This document shows positions 1-11,685 of a stretch of DNA of 64,000 nucleotides, in pieces. This stretch comes from Rhodamnia argentea (Eukaryota; Streptophyta; Magnoliopsida; Myrtales; Myrtaceae). The notes below the pieces were generated by a model, which ran no database searches, had not been told where the DNA came from, and saw only the letters and a program-made list of their open reading frames with translations. Position numbers and translations under genes: made by a program. How positions within the stretch are numbered: the stretch's first letter is position 1; each line of letters starts with the position of its first letter. The stretch spans positions 16,333,095 to 16,397,094 of the forward strand of contig NC_063160.1 of the NCBI RefSeq assembly GCF_020921035.1, given 5' to 3'.

Positions 1-1025
1 CCCAGATGAACTAGCACAAGTAAGGGAAGGGTTAGACCACAAAATCACGGTGAAACAAAAGCTGGATCACCTCTAACAAGGGCTGATCAGTAGCATTTTC
101 CGAACTAGGCAGCAACTCAATGCAAACGGTGTTGGTTCCGGTGGTGATGGGCGGTTTGGTTGCTGAATATGGGCGAAACACCAGGCTGCAGCGGCTGAAA
201 GGTGATCGATCAGTGAACCAGAGCGGCTGCGGAGATGGTGAAACGGCGATGGATAGCAGAGGAAAAAGGGCGGTTCAGCTCGTGATCGTCCAAGGGGGAG
301 GTCTCGGTCAAAGATGTGATGTTGCCGAGATCTCTTAGCTCTCTCTCTTCTTGATGCGCTGGAATAGTGAAAGCCCCCCCCTTGCAAAGCATTGTGAACG
401 ATCCTTTTATAGGCTCAGGAACCTGAGCCACTTGAGGAAAAGAAATCCCTCGTAGAATATTTTTCTTCAAAATATACTTTCCCTTGAACAATCCCCTCTC
501 TGACCCCGTCAGTCATATGTCACGATTTTTTCCTTTATATGCAGCGTAGCTTAAGGAAAAAGAGCCAATTTTTATCCACTTGTGGGACATATTTTTTATT
601 CTTTTCCTTATTTTCCTTTTCCTGTTCAAACTTTTCCCTGCTGTGGACGTGTAAGAAGAATCTCCTATATTGTTTTGTCACTTCCTTCTTTGACTTTTCT
701 GCATGAAGATCCTCCACGAATAAAAGCTAGATTTATTTTCTTGTCCAACCGTGAGTTCAAGCATGTGTCTCATGAGCCGTGAACATGCAATTTTTGGTCC
801 TGTGACTTAATCCAATTGGTTCGGTTAAGCTTAATGCCCTTTCAATTAATTCCACTTACCGTCCGTGAAGTTTGAATGCAAAATGTGATGTGATAAATGC
901 TAAACACTAAAACGCGGAATATATATAAAAACGATTTAATTAATTTTTGGTAGGGACTAAACTTAGTCCCTATTTTTAAAATGCAATTAATGACTAAATC
1001 AATAGTCGAAATTTAGGTGTCAACA
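1..1025 (-). mobile_element. Edge of an LTR, Ogre/Tat-like Ty3/Gypsy element (cut by window edge)
   Basis: The right edge reads ...TTTAGGTGTCAACA, the same terminus as the two better-preserved elements at 26463-38253 and 40727-44343. Read on the minus strand the LTR begins TGTTGACACC, with a TATAAAAGG promoter-like motif near 402-412, so this is the U3-side end of a minus-oriented LTR. It abuts the CASP last exon at 1026 (gaacc...), which it interrupts. The other end lies outside the window, so I cannot tell a solo LTR from a full element. No coding region is visible. Family assignment rests on terminal similarity to the other two elements. Confidence 0.65.
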
Positions 1026-1826
1026 GAACCAGTTAGCCTTGGCGTTCCCTATGTGGGCCAAGTACACGATAGCCGCTGAGGCCGAAGCTCCCGCCGTCAA
1101 CGGAGCCAAACATCGCCCGCACCATTTTGCACATTTTCCTAATTTGAGAGCTCCATTGGTTTTATCAGTACGGAGTTGTGCATTTCATGCCTAATTCTTT
1201 AGGACAACTTATGTCACCAAGGAGGACATACTGCATTTGCATGTTCCTATATCCTTTAAAAGAATTCTTGAATTAGAATCAGGAGTTATGTTAGTTCAGA
1301 GCACCACAAACTGTATAGTACAACTACATATATTCTAAGAAAAATGATTCCTCCCGATCACATAATTTAGTGTATCGAAGATGACCAGGACAATTCTGCT
1401 GTTTTGCGCGGCACTCCTCATGATGTGGAAGATAGAGAGCGGCAGTGAGAGGACGAGGTAGGCACTGACGATAGAATTAGCGACTACAAAAAAACTGTTC
1501 CATAACCGTTAAAGATGAGGTCAGTCTTACTATTAAAGAGTGTCGCAATCACTTAAATTGCCAATGCAACTCGAACGGAAAAACAAAAAGGAGTTAAAAG
1601 CTTACGTGAATGTCGGGAGTTCATCATACTTAGTGCGGAATTTGATGAACCGAGTGAAGAAAGGGAGCGTCTTGTCCGTCGTCCCCATGGCTATGGCACT
1701 TTCAAGGGTACAGACGAACGCGACTTTCCTCAGAATAAAATCGAGAACCACCACTCCTTTGTTGACACCGCTCCTCGTGACGGAGGCTCTCGCTACCTCT
1801 CCGGCTTCAACTCCTCCCGCCTTCAT
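1026..1826 (-). pseudogene. CASP-like membrane protein, copy 1 (3' truncated)
   Basis: This is a Casparian strip membrane domain protein (CASP/DUF588 family). Those are four-helix plasma-membrane proteins that scaffold lignin deposition in the endodermis. Exon 1 (1606-1826) starts at ATG 1826 and encodes a short cytosolic N-terminus, TM1 ([19 protein letters not shown]) and the hallmark extracellular ETLPFFTxF-type segment (here KTLPFFTRF). Exon 2 is 1371-1494 ([16 protein letters not shown]). Exon 3 starts at 1116. Signs of death: the exon 2 donor that reads GT in copy 3 reads CT here; the exon 3 acceptor is GG instead of AG; exon 3 has an extra T shifting frame just inside it; and an LTR removes everything beyond 1026 (the [13 protein letters not shown] region and TM4). 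Copy 2 at 53704-54548 is its close paralogue, and homology continues upstream to about 2150. Confidence 0.85.
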
Positions 1827-4800
1827 TTTTTCTCCTCTCCTGTTCTTTCGAAGGACGAAATATGATCAACCGGTGTGTCGGCAGCATTCTAGGTTGGAGA
1901 GAACACTTAAAAAGAGCTCAAAGCTTGACATATGCACGGATACAAGTAGGGCTCGTGACCACCTCTATATATATGCCATGAAATGTTGACAAAAGGGTCT
2001 GTAGTAGGTTTGGTTAATGATCAAACAACAACTAGAGTCCCCACGCGATGAAGTGTCTGTATCGATTTCTCCCGAAATTTCCCTTTTACTGGCTTCCATC
2101 TATTAATGAGCATATGCAATTTCCTTATATGGCTTCTAGATAAAAACACATTCATCCCTGCCCACTTCGACCTATTGTAGGTTGATAATACTTCCAGTAT
2201 AGAATTAAAATTCAAAAGTCAATATATACTGCAATTGCAGGAAAAAGTATCAAAAAAGTCCTAAATAAAAGTTATCGATAATTAAATCATCCAGCGGTCG
2301 GCGAGGGTTGCCGGCCACCCTCGCCGACCAAACCGTAAGTTTCAGAAAAAAGAAGAAGAAATAACGAACCGAACTGGTATCCATGCGAAAAGGTTTATGA
2401 CTAAATTTGTCCAATTGAAAGGTTTAGGCATGGAAGCTAGTGTAATCCTTTCTTTAGCCTAAACAATTGCGAATTATTGGTCGATTGGAGCTCCCTTTAT
2501 CGGCTGGAATGGGAAATACGCCTCCATACATTAAACATCAAATTGGTATACGATCCACGATTTTACATATATCTTTTCGGATATGTCATCTCTATCGTTC
2601 TTGACATGTATAATTATATTTTTGGTACATCAATGGTGGAAAATTCCAAATCGATAATAACGAAAACGTTTTGCTTGAATGAAATTCTATAAAAACCAAG
2701 GCATCATGCAAAGGTCTTTGGATATTATTTTTTTTTTTTTTTGGGTCTTTGGATAATACTTTTAGAGAGTTGCTAGCCTAACAGTTTGACAATCTTGTCG
2801 GTTATTTCTGACGACATGATCTCTCAATTAATGGTTACTTTATGCAGAACATGTGATGATGGTATGTGAATTTACAATTGAATTGTATCGTTCCTGACAA
2901 TACTATCAAGAAAGTATTTTCCTTGATTTTTTTTTATCATCATAAGATCAGATCCATAATGCAGAAAAGCGCCACACCTTTCATTTTCAGGGAAGGGGTG
3001 AGAAAGAGGACAAAATTTCCCAATAGACCCACCGTTTTACAAGTCGTGGCAGCATTGGCTACCTTAAGGAATTCAAATGATTTGGGCAACCTTAGTGGAT
3101 CCGACGGACGAGGTTCGAGGGTTTGTCAACGTATTTAATCTGCCACGTCAAAGGATTATGTTAAAGAAAAAAAAAAAACCCTAAGAAAGAGACAGTGCCG
3201 CCATTTGCCGACGGGGAAGCAACCGAACTGGGAACTACTTGGGGACGTGCAATTGGACGCCGACAGCAAAGTTGAAGCACCCTCTCTGCCCGCTTGATGC
3301 CACGACAGGAGACAGCTACGTGGCGGCGTCCCATTGGTGGCTGGAGCTGACAAATGAGGGATTGGTTACCAATTACGATGTCTTCTTCCTACGGTCAAGC
3401 TCGAAAAGCCCATGCAAATCAAGATGTGAAAGACCGCGTAGTTTCGTTCCGTAGGTCTATTCTTATTTAGTAGTTGTCCATCGATATGATGCACATGCTT
3501 CGATCATGAATAATAAAGAGTCTATCATCATCGCAATCTTGTTTCGAAGAGAGTTTTTGCTTGCGCTTCTATCTAAGAGCTCGATCTTTTACGTGACTGT
3601 CGGATATACGAAACTTGACACAAACGCACTTTAAATCGATCTTGTCCTTAATAAGATCGCTATGATTTGTTTGAGATTCGGTTTGGCCGTATCGCTTATT
3701 TCTAGAGCTTGGGTTATCCTATGATTAGTTGCATCATTAATTTGATGCAAAATTAGTGAGAGTGGAACATTGGATGCAAGATTTGAAGTTCTGAAATCTA
3801 GATACTTTGACAAAACATGAGAAAGCAATGCCTAGATCTAAGGCAAATAGAGACTTTTGGCACATGATTATGTTGAATTATCTTAGCCTAAGATATTTAG
3901 GAGAATTAGGTGGGCATGGACCGGTCCACATCGAAAAATATATTATGTGATTTATTTTCATTCGTTGCTTTACGCACCATAATCTAAATGAGGAAGTGAG
4001 ATAAGATATCTACTTAGTTGTTTTGATCAATAGTTGGGCTATATTTATCTTAACCCTAAATTCACGGGCTCAACCATCAATGTCGTCTGCCATCATAAGA
4101 CCATACAATACCAACTGTTCACAAGTGTGATCTTTGGTGTCACCCCCAGAAAAGAAAGCCAAAATCAAACATGTCTTCAAAGGGTGTATGTATGATCTTA
4201 TGGAGAGGTATGTTTTCCACCATGTTGTCCGCGTAGCAGCCACAATAATACTCAACAGTCACGTAAGCATCCACGTCAACATTTCTCTTCTCAACACATC
4301 AAACCATTTCAGCGATTCACCTAGGCAATTTGTCTTTTACCGAAACTCAAGTTGACTTATGTTAGGGTCAACACAACAACCTAGAAGAGGTGAATATATT
4401 GTCTAAAACCTTAAGCAATTTTTTTTTTTTTTTTGCAGAATATAACAAGTATAACTTGATAGTTGCAGAAACAAATTAAAAGTACTAAACAAGCTAGTGC
4501 TGCTGTCAGGCATATATAGACAAAATAAACATATAGAAAGTAATACACCTCAATTTGTAGTAGTTCGATTTTATCTCCAAACTTACGTTCACTTTCCAAG
4601 CTAGTAGTCTTAAATCGGTTGGAATTCATTAGTAATTCTGAAAAATGTTACAGCCCTCAGGTATTGTTTCGATAACACAATAAATCACACTACCAGAACG
4701 CGAGTACTGTCATCATACTTGCACAAATTTCTTATCACTGAATAACAAGCAACAAAGACTCTACAACGAATAGAATATTAAACAGATAGTAGCATAGCTT

Positions 4801-6132
4801 GTACAAGACATAAATAGACGATAATAAGAGCGTAAGCTTTTTCAAATTTCCATCCAATCCCTTCGAGCTGCTATGATAATCTTTATATAGAGGTTCCTCC
4901 TCCAATCCAACCATTGGAAACACTTCTCAAGAGTTAAGAGCCTTTGGGAATTGACTGGAGCAATTGCCGAGATTTAGGCCACTTCGCTCCTATCGGCAAA
5001 AGTAAGGTTTTCCAAAAATAGAGTCCGCTGAAAATGTTATGTCAACTATTCATTTTGACTTTTGACCAAAACTATCAACTTTGCTTTGACTCAACTTTAC
5101 TTCTCTTGCAATGGATTCCCAGCTTGTTAGCGGCTATATCTTCAGTTGAACGGCCATCCTTGAGATGGAAGGATGATCAGCACCTTCTAGGAGTTGTTCT
5201 TGTCAACTGTCAGTCGGTGTTGTTCATTGCATTCATTCCAGAACGACTTGCGATATATATGATCTAATGGTCTTCCTGAGCATATCAGTATCCAAATGCT
5301 TTACTTTGATGGTCACCTGATCTTGGTACCTCTATGTCCTTAACGAACCTCTCGTCATATCAGACTCGGTCTCCTCTTGTCAAGGTCCTCATGCTTGTGA
5401 ACATTTTTGCTGAACTTTGCGGTGACCAGCAATATTACGACAGTCTTCCTGAAATGATCGCATCTTCGTCGTAATGAACATCCGCATTAATCAAGTATAT
5501 ATATTAAGCCAAGGGAAATTTTGGAATTATTCAAATGTCGTAGGGAGATTTCCCAACAACTTCTTCAACGACATCTTGAGCTTGAGGGGATGTAGGAGGT
5601 ATTTTGGATATTGCACTTGATTTTCCATATCTCTTGTGAGGTTGCATATATCTAGGAGACTTTCCGTATCTCGCTTTGATCGCATCTCACGGTCTCATTT
5701 CTTTGTACTGAACTAAAGGGGTGGAGTCGGCTAGGCACTCGAGAACTAACTCACAGTAAGACTGCGAAAGGAGAGGGGGAAACTTCTTTCCCCGACTCCA
5801 TTCCTAACAAACACGCCCGATGAAGCAACGTGAAAGACCGGCGGCACGTAATCTCATGAATAAACACGCAATCGGACATAATGCATGGGCGAAAAGAATT
5901 CCGTCCCGAGAGACCTGCGAATTGTCAACTGCGTCTTGTCCTTCCCAGTTTTGCTCGTTCGTCGTTGGCCAGAGCGTTGACAGAGCTAAACAATCTGACG
6001 CCGGTTCAAGCCTTGGGGACGGTTGAGCTCGATGATCTCGGGCGGGCCAAGGGTCTTACCCGAGCCCGAAGTTCTGGCCCCAAACAAGTTGATTGAGCCG
6101 CCTACGTGAGGGTACAGATTTGGTCCAAGCCC
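1827..6132. other. Gene-poor spacer left of the receptor-kinase array
   Basis: I recognise no gene here. From 1827 to about 2150 the sequence is paralogous to the CASP copy 2 upstream region (54549-54877). Around 2230-2440 is a GC-rich core between short, poorly matching arms that looks like a decayed MULE-type MITE. 3180-3460 is less AT-rich, but its short frames resemble nothing I know. 3470-5290 is AT-rich with no long frame. Near 5795-5812 the minus strand starts TGTTAGGAATGG, which could be the edge of an old LTR element, but I found no partner. Homology to the tandem array starts abruptly near 6133 (aagacccaaatggct). Confidence 0.5.
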
Positions 6133-6142
6133 TAAGACCCAA

Positions 6143-6472
6143 ATGGCTTGTGAGAACCGCGAGGAGGATGGAGAAAAGGAAAGCCGAATGGATGAAGAAG
6201 CCGAAGCTGGAAAGGCCACGGACTTCGTCAACGATAGGATTGTCAAGGAGATTCCAATCGTAACTCTGAACCACAAAAAAAAGGTTCCCTCCATATTGAT
6301 ATGGAATTTTCCATGGCATCTGCAACTTAAGTCGTGTATTAAACTTTGTGCATACTATTTTGGAGAAGTCAACAGAGGCAGTTTACCAAGGGCAGTTCCA
6401 ATAAGATGGGAGCGCAAGGGAAGTTACCAAAAAAGTCATAAACCTATTGTAATTATGTCAATTTATTCTTAA
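6143..6472 (+). other. Conserved short ORF, array unit A
   Basis: The frame starts MACENREEDGEKES and contains IVKEIPIVTLNHKKKVPS once. It matches the ORFs at 12906 and 21041, which carry that block twice. The acidic, lysine-rich N-terminus and EIPIVTLNH block match no family I can name; it may be a captured exon. The C-terminal extension from about residue 55 is unique to this copy because the stop used by the other two is lost. No signal peptide or membrane segment is visible. Coding status is unproven. Confidence 0.25.
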
Positions 6473-6645
6473 ACATTTTTTTTTTGCTGATTGAGTCTTA
6501 AATCTTTTGCAATTGTGTCATTTCAGTCCATTTGGCTGAATCAGTCTTGATGTGGCAATTTTTTAGTATAGTATCTTAACATTTTGAATTTTTTTTATAA
6601 ATTTTATTTTTTTAATAACTTTTCTGTCTTTTTTTTTTTCCTTTT
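6418..6645. mobile_element. MITE M1, truncated copy (unit A)
   Basis: This is the left half of a non-autonomous inverted-repeat element. Its left arm (gggaagttaccaaaaaagtc) is the inverse of the right arm of the complete copies at 13240-13736 and 21375-21854. The right half is missing: the sequence jumps near 6645 to the flank that follows the element in the other units. The arms resemble MULE-type MITEs. No coding capacity. Confidence 0.5.
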
Positions 6646-6903
6646 TTAATAACCGATAGTACTGGTTCTCAATTTTAGAAAAAGGCTGGACAGTTGGTCC
6701 ATGACCTTTTCCCTTCCGATGGGCTGGAAATTTTTAGGGCCGAACATCAACCAATTAAAGTGACATAAAGACCATGACTTCCCATGAATCACCGTAGCGC
6801 GCGCGGTACTGATCCAAAACGCAACACGGATGAAGCCCGGGAAGACCTTGACTTCTCGATGGACGTGCTCAAAGTTCCATTCATTCATGCACGCTGGTTT
6901 AAG

Positions 6904-7509
6904 GTTTCATTTGTTTAGTGAAAAATACGATGAGGGAGTCGTTTTTCAAGAAAATAATAATATTCTCTGGTGTTTGGCTGAAACCTAAGAAATGATTTGG
7001 AAAATATTTTACGCCGTTTGGTATGAAAAGTCCAATTTGATTTTTTGCATCGTCATTTAGTCGAAAATTATCCATGGTCCACGACCGACGCTATCGTGGA
7101 TAATTTTTTGTAAATAAAAATAATATCTGAATTTTTCAGTAATGTTTTATGTATTTTTTAAAATTTTCTTTTCTTTTCTCTCTACCTTTGCTGGTCCGGC
7201 CACAGACGAGACGTTGGGGAGGTGGAGCCTCACCCGAGGCCAAGCGACCATAAGAAGAAGAAGAAGAAAGAAAGAAAATAAGAAATAAGAAAACGAATAA
7301 AAGGAAAAAATAAAAGAATTCGTATTTTTTTAAATAAATAAAAAGAAAAGAAATGTGAAGAGTGAAGGGAAGAAAGTTCCCACTTTTGAAGGTGTATTTT
7401 CCATGAGTGAAAAATATTTTCCTTAACTATCTTATTTTTCATGAATCAAACGCTGGAGAATTGGTAAAAAAATTTTCTAGAAGTTATTTTTTACGAAACA
7501 AACAGTGCC
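6904..7509. mobile_element. MITE M2 (unit A)
   Basis: An AT-rich, non-coding element flanked by imperfect inverted arms: the left arm contains tttgtttagtgaaaaata, and the right arm (ending near 7509), read on the other strand, contains tttgtttcgtaaaaaata. Inner arm blocks (ttctctggtgtttgg and its inverse) also pair. It carries one copy of the ~149-bp block that is repeated in units B and C. A purine-rich GAA/AAG tract lies near 7253-7310. Superfamily unassigned. Confidence 0.5.
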
Positions 7510-7644
7510 ATTTTTTTTTATTTTGCCAATCGAATCATAAAACTAGCAAATTTAGAGATTGCATGAGTCTAATATTTCGTTTGTCGGAAAATTACTGCCA
7601 TAACTTTTAAAAACCGAACAGCTAAATTTGCATCGGCGATTTTC

Positions 7645-7772
7645 AACATCAACATCGACATCGACATCAATATCAACATCACTTTTATCCCAAACTAGTT
7701 GGGGTCGGCGGTCGACGAATCCAAAAATAAATAAAATAAAAGCAAGACCGATTGAGGGAAAAGAAAAAATTA
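7645..7772 (-). mobile_element. SINE-like insertion (unit A), minus strand
   Basis: The body carries cccaaactagttggggtcgg, whose reverse complement resembles the 3' region of Au-type plant SINEs, next to a simple GATGTT/GATGTC-type tail (7645-7672). It is bracketed by a 14-bp direct repeat, catcggcgattttc, at 7631-7644 and 7773-7786. Paralogous sites without the insert exist near 14291 and 48610. At 128 bp it is shorter than full-length Au SINEs, so it is probably 5' truncated. Confidence 0.6.
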
Positions 7773-7786
7773 CATCGGCGATTTTC

Positions 7787-8858
7787 CTTACCTGAAAATC
7801 CATCGTGGCATTAATTTAATTTTAAATCATTCTACGTGGCTCACCGGGAAGTAATGTCACTTAGGAATCTCCAGCAAGAAAATTATCGATGTAACTTAAG
7901 TGATTTGCTTTCAATAATTACGACAATTAAATGTTTGCTTAAAAAGTTATCGCATAAGGTGAGGCCAATATGAAAAGTTATGATATTGTTAGTGTCCTTA
8001 TCTCCTTCAATTTTATCGAGCAATCGGTGGCCGAAAGCCATGAGATTCGAGCGATTTCATGACATCTCACTCGAGATTTTATCTGCAGCCATCGCTGGTT
8101 TTATTTTGTATGGTGTCCCACTGAACTCGAAATATAACTTCTATCAAGTTAGTTAGAGCAGCTCGTGGGATATAAGAGCTAATTTTGTTTGCATTGAGCA
8201 ATCAAACAGGTTATTAGGTCACGGGACATAAGGGTACTTGCTATCACAACTCCGAAATCCAGGACACGTAGTCCAAAATAAGTTGTTAGCTTTTATCGGT
8301 GATTTTTTTGACAATATAAAGTATTCGGGCCATTCGACTCAAACAAATGTCACGAACGCATACAATTCGAGCGAGGTCATTTCGAATATAAGACGTTATG
8401 ATGGAAGCCGCCAAATTTAAATTAAGTGTTTAGCCACTCAACTGATAATCCGATGTTTTGAAACAAAGTGATTTGATTAAGACGAAATCTATGACCGAAT
8501 TAGGTTATATCCGAACAAACATTCTCGATATTAGATGTGAAGTCCATTAGGATTAGGCCACCTCGATGGAGACCAAAGTGAAGTAGACATTGGTTCCACA
8601 GCAAGATTCAAACGCAGGAAAGTGTTGTCGTGGGAGGCCGAGGCGAACGATCATTCTTGTGCAGACGGTTCATGCAATGCAAGTGTGAATTGGATCCGCA
8701 CTAAAAACCATTGGGCCCCAACGCCTGGTGTCTCGTACGGGGAGAGACCTCGGTGACGGTGACACAAGAGTTTAAAATTAGTCGATTGAAGACTTCCAAG
8801 TCGTTATGGTGAATTGCTCTCCGCAAAAGTTATTTCTTTTTGGATTGCCCTTCTCTCT
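7787..8858 (+). promoter_or_regulatory. Upstream region of RLK-A
   Basis: Non-coding spacer that is closely repeated before RLK-B (15973-17042) and, with more decay, before RLK-C (23187-24227). Parts recur near 48420-49020. High conservation over about 1 kb reflects recent duplication and does not by itself show function. No gene seen. Confidence 0.4.
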
Positions 8859-8868
8859 ATATATAATG
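8859..8868 (+). promoter_or_regulatory. Likely TATA box of RLK-A
   Basis: TATATATAAT lies 133 bp before the ATG and is kept at the same place in RLK-B and RLK-C. A start site about 30 bp downstream would give a leader carrying the CT tract. Confidence 0.5.
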
Positions 8869-8914
8869 ACAGCAAACTCAGGCTTTCCCCTTCCCAAGCA
8901 AAAGAAGAGATCAT

Positions 8915-8960
8915 ATATATATATATATATCTCTCTCTTCCCAAGCAAAAGAAGAGATCA

Positions 8961-8996
<36 letters not shown>
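8915..8996 (+). repeat. AT and CT microsatellites in the RLK-A leader
   Basis: An (AT)n run at about 8912-8931 and a pure (TC)17 run at 8963-8996 sit in the predicted 5' leader, ending 4 bp before the ATG. A segment containing ttcccaagcaaaagaagaga occurs twice, each time before a simple repeat. Tract length differs among RLK-A, -B and -C. Confidence 0.75.
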
Positions 8997-8999
<3 letters not shown>

Positions 9000-9000
9000 C

Positions 9001-11685
9001 ATGAAGATATTCCATATGATTCGCTTGAATCCTGTAAGCGAACTCGTTGGCCAGCTGATGACCGCAGCAGCCACATGGATGGTTATTGCGCTAGCTCTCT
9101 CCCACAACTTCCCGGCCCTTGCCACCGGAATAAAGACAGATGCTCTTCTTCACAGTGGATGGTGGCCTGACTACGTTACGAGCAACACTTCCCTGTTGAA
9201 ATGCGAGTGGCGCGGCATTTCGTGCGACGATTCCAAAAGCATCGTCGGCATAAAATTTCCACCAGCAGTCTGGTACGACTGGCACGACTGCTCGGTTGGA
9301 AGCAGTTTGAGCAGTATGGATTTCTCTCTGCTCCCGAATCTCGCCTTTTTGGGGCTGTCTTATAATAGCTTCTGCGGTATCATTCCCCTCCAAATATGTG
9401 CACTCCCAAAGCTCAGGCACCTCAACTTGTCCCACAATTACCTAACTGGTGAGTTACCTATTTGTCTCAGAAACCTCACCATGCTAGAAGTCATTGATAT
9501 TCAGAGGAATAATATCAGTAGCCGCATCCCTCCCGAATTGGGAAATCTGAAGAAGCTATGGTACCTAGATCTCAGTTTCAATTTGCTTCTTGGCCATATC
9601 CCTCCGACTCTTGGTCTCTTGTCTAATTTGATGCATCTCTATTTGGCAGGAAACTATTTCAATGGCTCTATTCCTTTGGAAATAGGGAAGTTGACAAACT
9701 TAGCATATCTGAGCATGGAAGGTAATGAATTCAATAGATCTATCCCGTCAGTAATAGGTAATTTGAAGAGCCTGATTGAGTTGAGGCTGGGCTTAAACTC
9801 CTTCACTGGCCCTATTCCTCTGGAACTAGGGAAGTTGACAAACTTAGCATATCTGAGCATGGAAGAGAACGAATTCAGTGGATGTATCCCATCAGCAATA
9901 GGTAATTTGAAGAGCCTGATTGAGTTGAGGCTGCACTTAAACTCCTTCACTGGCCTTATTCCTTCATCTCTAGCACATTTAACTAGCTTGAGGGTTCTAG
10001 ATTTAGGTAACAATGAATTCGACAGTGCTATTCCATTGGAATTGGGAAATTTGAAGAGTCTCATCAATCTAGATTTGAACTTCAACAACTTCTCTGGAAA
10101 AATCCCTCATGAACTTGGGAGTTTGGTCATGTTGAACTATCTCAATCTTCATAATAATTCTCTTTGCGGTTCAATTCCCAATTTTAAAAAGCTTTCCAGC
10201 TTAGATTACATTGATTTGTCGTACAATCATCTCACGGGAAAAATTCCAAATAATTTGGGCAATGTTCGTTATGGAGATTTCTACGGCAATGAAGGTTTGC
10301 GAGGGACTGATGGTTCTAGAAGAATGTCTATGGTTACGCCAATGGTGGAATTTATACCGCTGATGGGCTATACCAGCCATTTCTTGTTTGGTTCTTGCTT
10401 ATGGGTTCATATTTCGACGTAGAGTGAAGAGCATGCAATCAAAGACAACAGAAAAAAATGGATATTTTTTGTCAATCTGGAATTATGATGGGAGAATTGC
10501 ATATGAAGACATAATCAATGCAACAAAAGATTTTGACATTAAATACTGCATCGGAACCGGCGGTTACGGTAGTGTCTATAGAGCACAATTGCCCAACAGG
10601 AAAATCGTGGCATTGAAGAAACTTCACCGTCTTGAAGCAGAGGACCCATCATTTGACAAGAGCTTCCGAAACAAAGTGAAACACTTGACTGAAGTACGAC
10701 ATAGAAGCATAATTAAGCTCCATGGTTTTTGCTTACACAAGCGATGCATGTTCTTGGTTTATGAATACATGGAAAGGGGGAGTCTATTTTGTGCTTTGAG
10801 AGATGAAGTTGAAGCGGTGGAGCTAGACTGGTCTAAAAGACTCAATATTGTTTGGAATATGGCACATGCCTTGTCTTACCTGCATCACGATTGCGCTTGA
10901 CCAATTATTCATCGAGACATATCTAGCAACAACATTTTGCTCGATAACAAAATGCAAGCTTTCCTATCAAATTTCGGCACGGCAAGACTCCTAGAACCTA
11001 ATTTCTCATCGAATCTCACTGCAAATATCGCAGGCACTCATGGATATATAGCACCGGGTGAGCAACAATCCTCCATGCTTTTCTAGAATGTTACAACTAG
11101 AGGTACAAAGGTAGAACGGTACACTTTACCTGCCATGTGGTAAACAACGTCGTTGACACTCTATCATGCTTACGAAATTCATCGTTTGATAGTGCACTAG
11201 ATATCATTGAGAACTTGGTTTCAAGCCTCACATAATTCTTCAACTTTTTGTTCTGTTTTTCAGAGCTCGCTTACACTTTGGTCATCAATGAAAAGTGCGA
11301 TGTATACAGCTTTGGAGTGGTAGCAATGGAAACAATCATGGGTGCGCATCCAGCAGACATCATCTTGATATTGTCGACCCTCTTTAGAGAAGATATTATG
11401 CTACATCAGATATTAGACCCGCGCTTGCCAATCCCAAGAGAGAATTCCACCGCAAGAAGTATCGTTCTGGCAGTTTCTCTAGCGCTTGCTTGCTTAAGTA
11501 GCGATCCAAAGTCTCGACCCACGATGAAACAAGTTTCGGAAACTTTTCCAGCTCTAAAACTAGCGTTGCCCCAGCCCTTCCATTCCATCTCGCTTGCGCA
11601 GCTCCAAAAAAATAATCAAGCAGTATGGTGGGAAGGTGGATCAAGGGAAGCATCGTCAAGCCTACAAGAAGAGCAAGGACCATGA
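9001..11685 (+). pseudogene. RLK-A: MIK2-like LRR receptor kinase pseudogene
   Basis: Exon 1 is 9001-11057 and exon 2 11264-11685, split by a 206-nt GT-AG intron inside the activation-segment APE codon, as in RLK-B. The frame covers a signal peptide, an LRRNT with the [12 protein letters not shown] motif, 13 LRRs, a TM segment and a Ser/Thr kinase domain. Three lesions relative to RLK-B: one extra G near 10365 shifts the frame at the TM segment; a CGA-to-TGA stop lies at 10898-10900, just before the HRD catalytic loop; and the DFG aspartate is Asn (codon 10970-10972). The frame reads open upstream to 8806, but that part only translates the CT leader; ATG 9001 is the conserved start. A truncated ectodomain product ending at 10422 is conceivable. 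Confidence 0.9.

Noticed and set aside
3156-3353. GC-richer minus-strand frame as a small gene
   Set aside because: No start context, domain or paralogue; chance frame length.
4340-5812. Possible old LTR element with a TGTTAGGAATGG edge near 5812 (minus)
   Set aside because: No matching second end, target duplication or coding domain could be found by eye.
6143-6298. EIPIVTLNH resembling the start of glyoxalase-like proteins
   Set aside because: The match is only a few residues and the following sequence does not continue the family.
8806-9000. In-frame upstream start of RLK-A with an extra 65 residues
   Set aside because: The extra part translates AT and CT microsatellites, and RLK-B, C, D and E all begin at the MK(I/M)FH methionine.
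9654-10088. Minus-strand frame of 144 codons opposite the LRRs (also near 17819, 44879, 45254)
   Set aside because: Repeating LRR codons leave the opposite strand open; the frames mirror the LRR period and have no domain.
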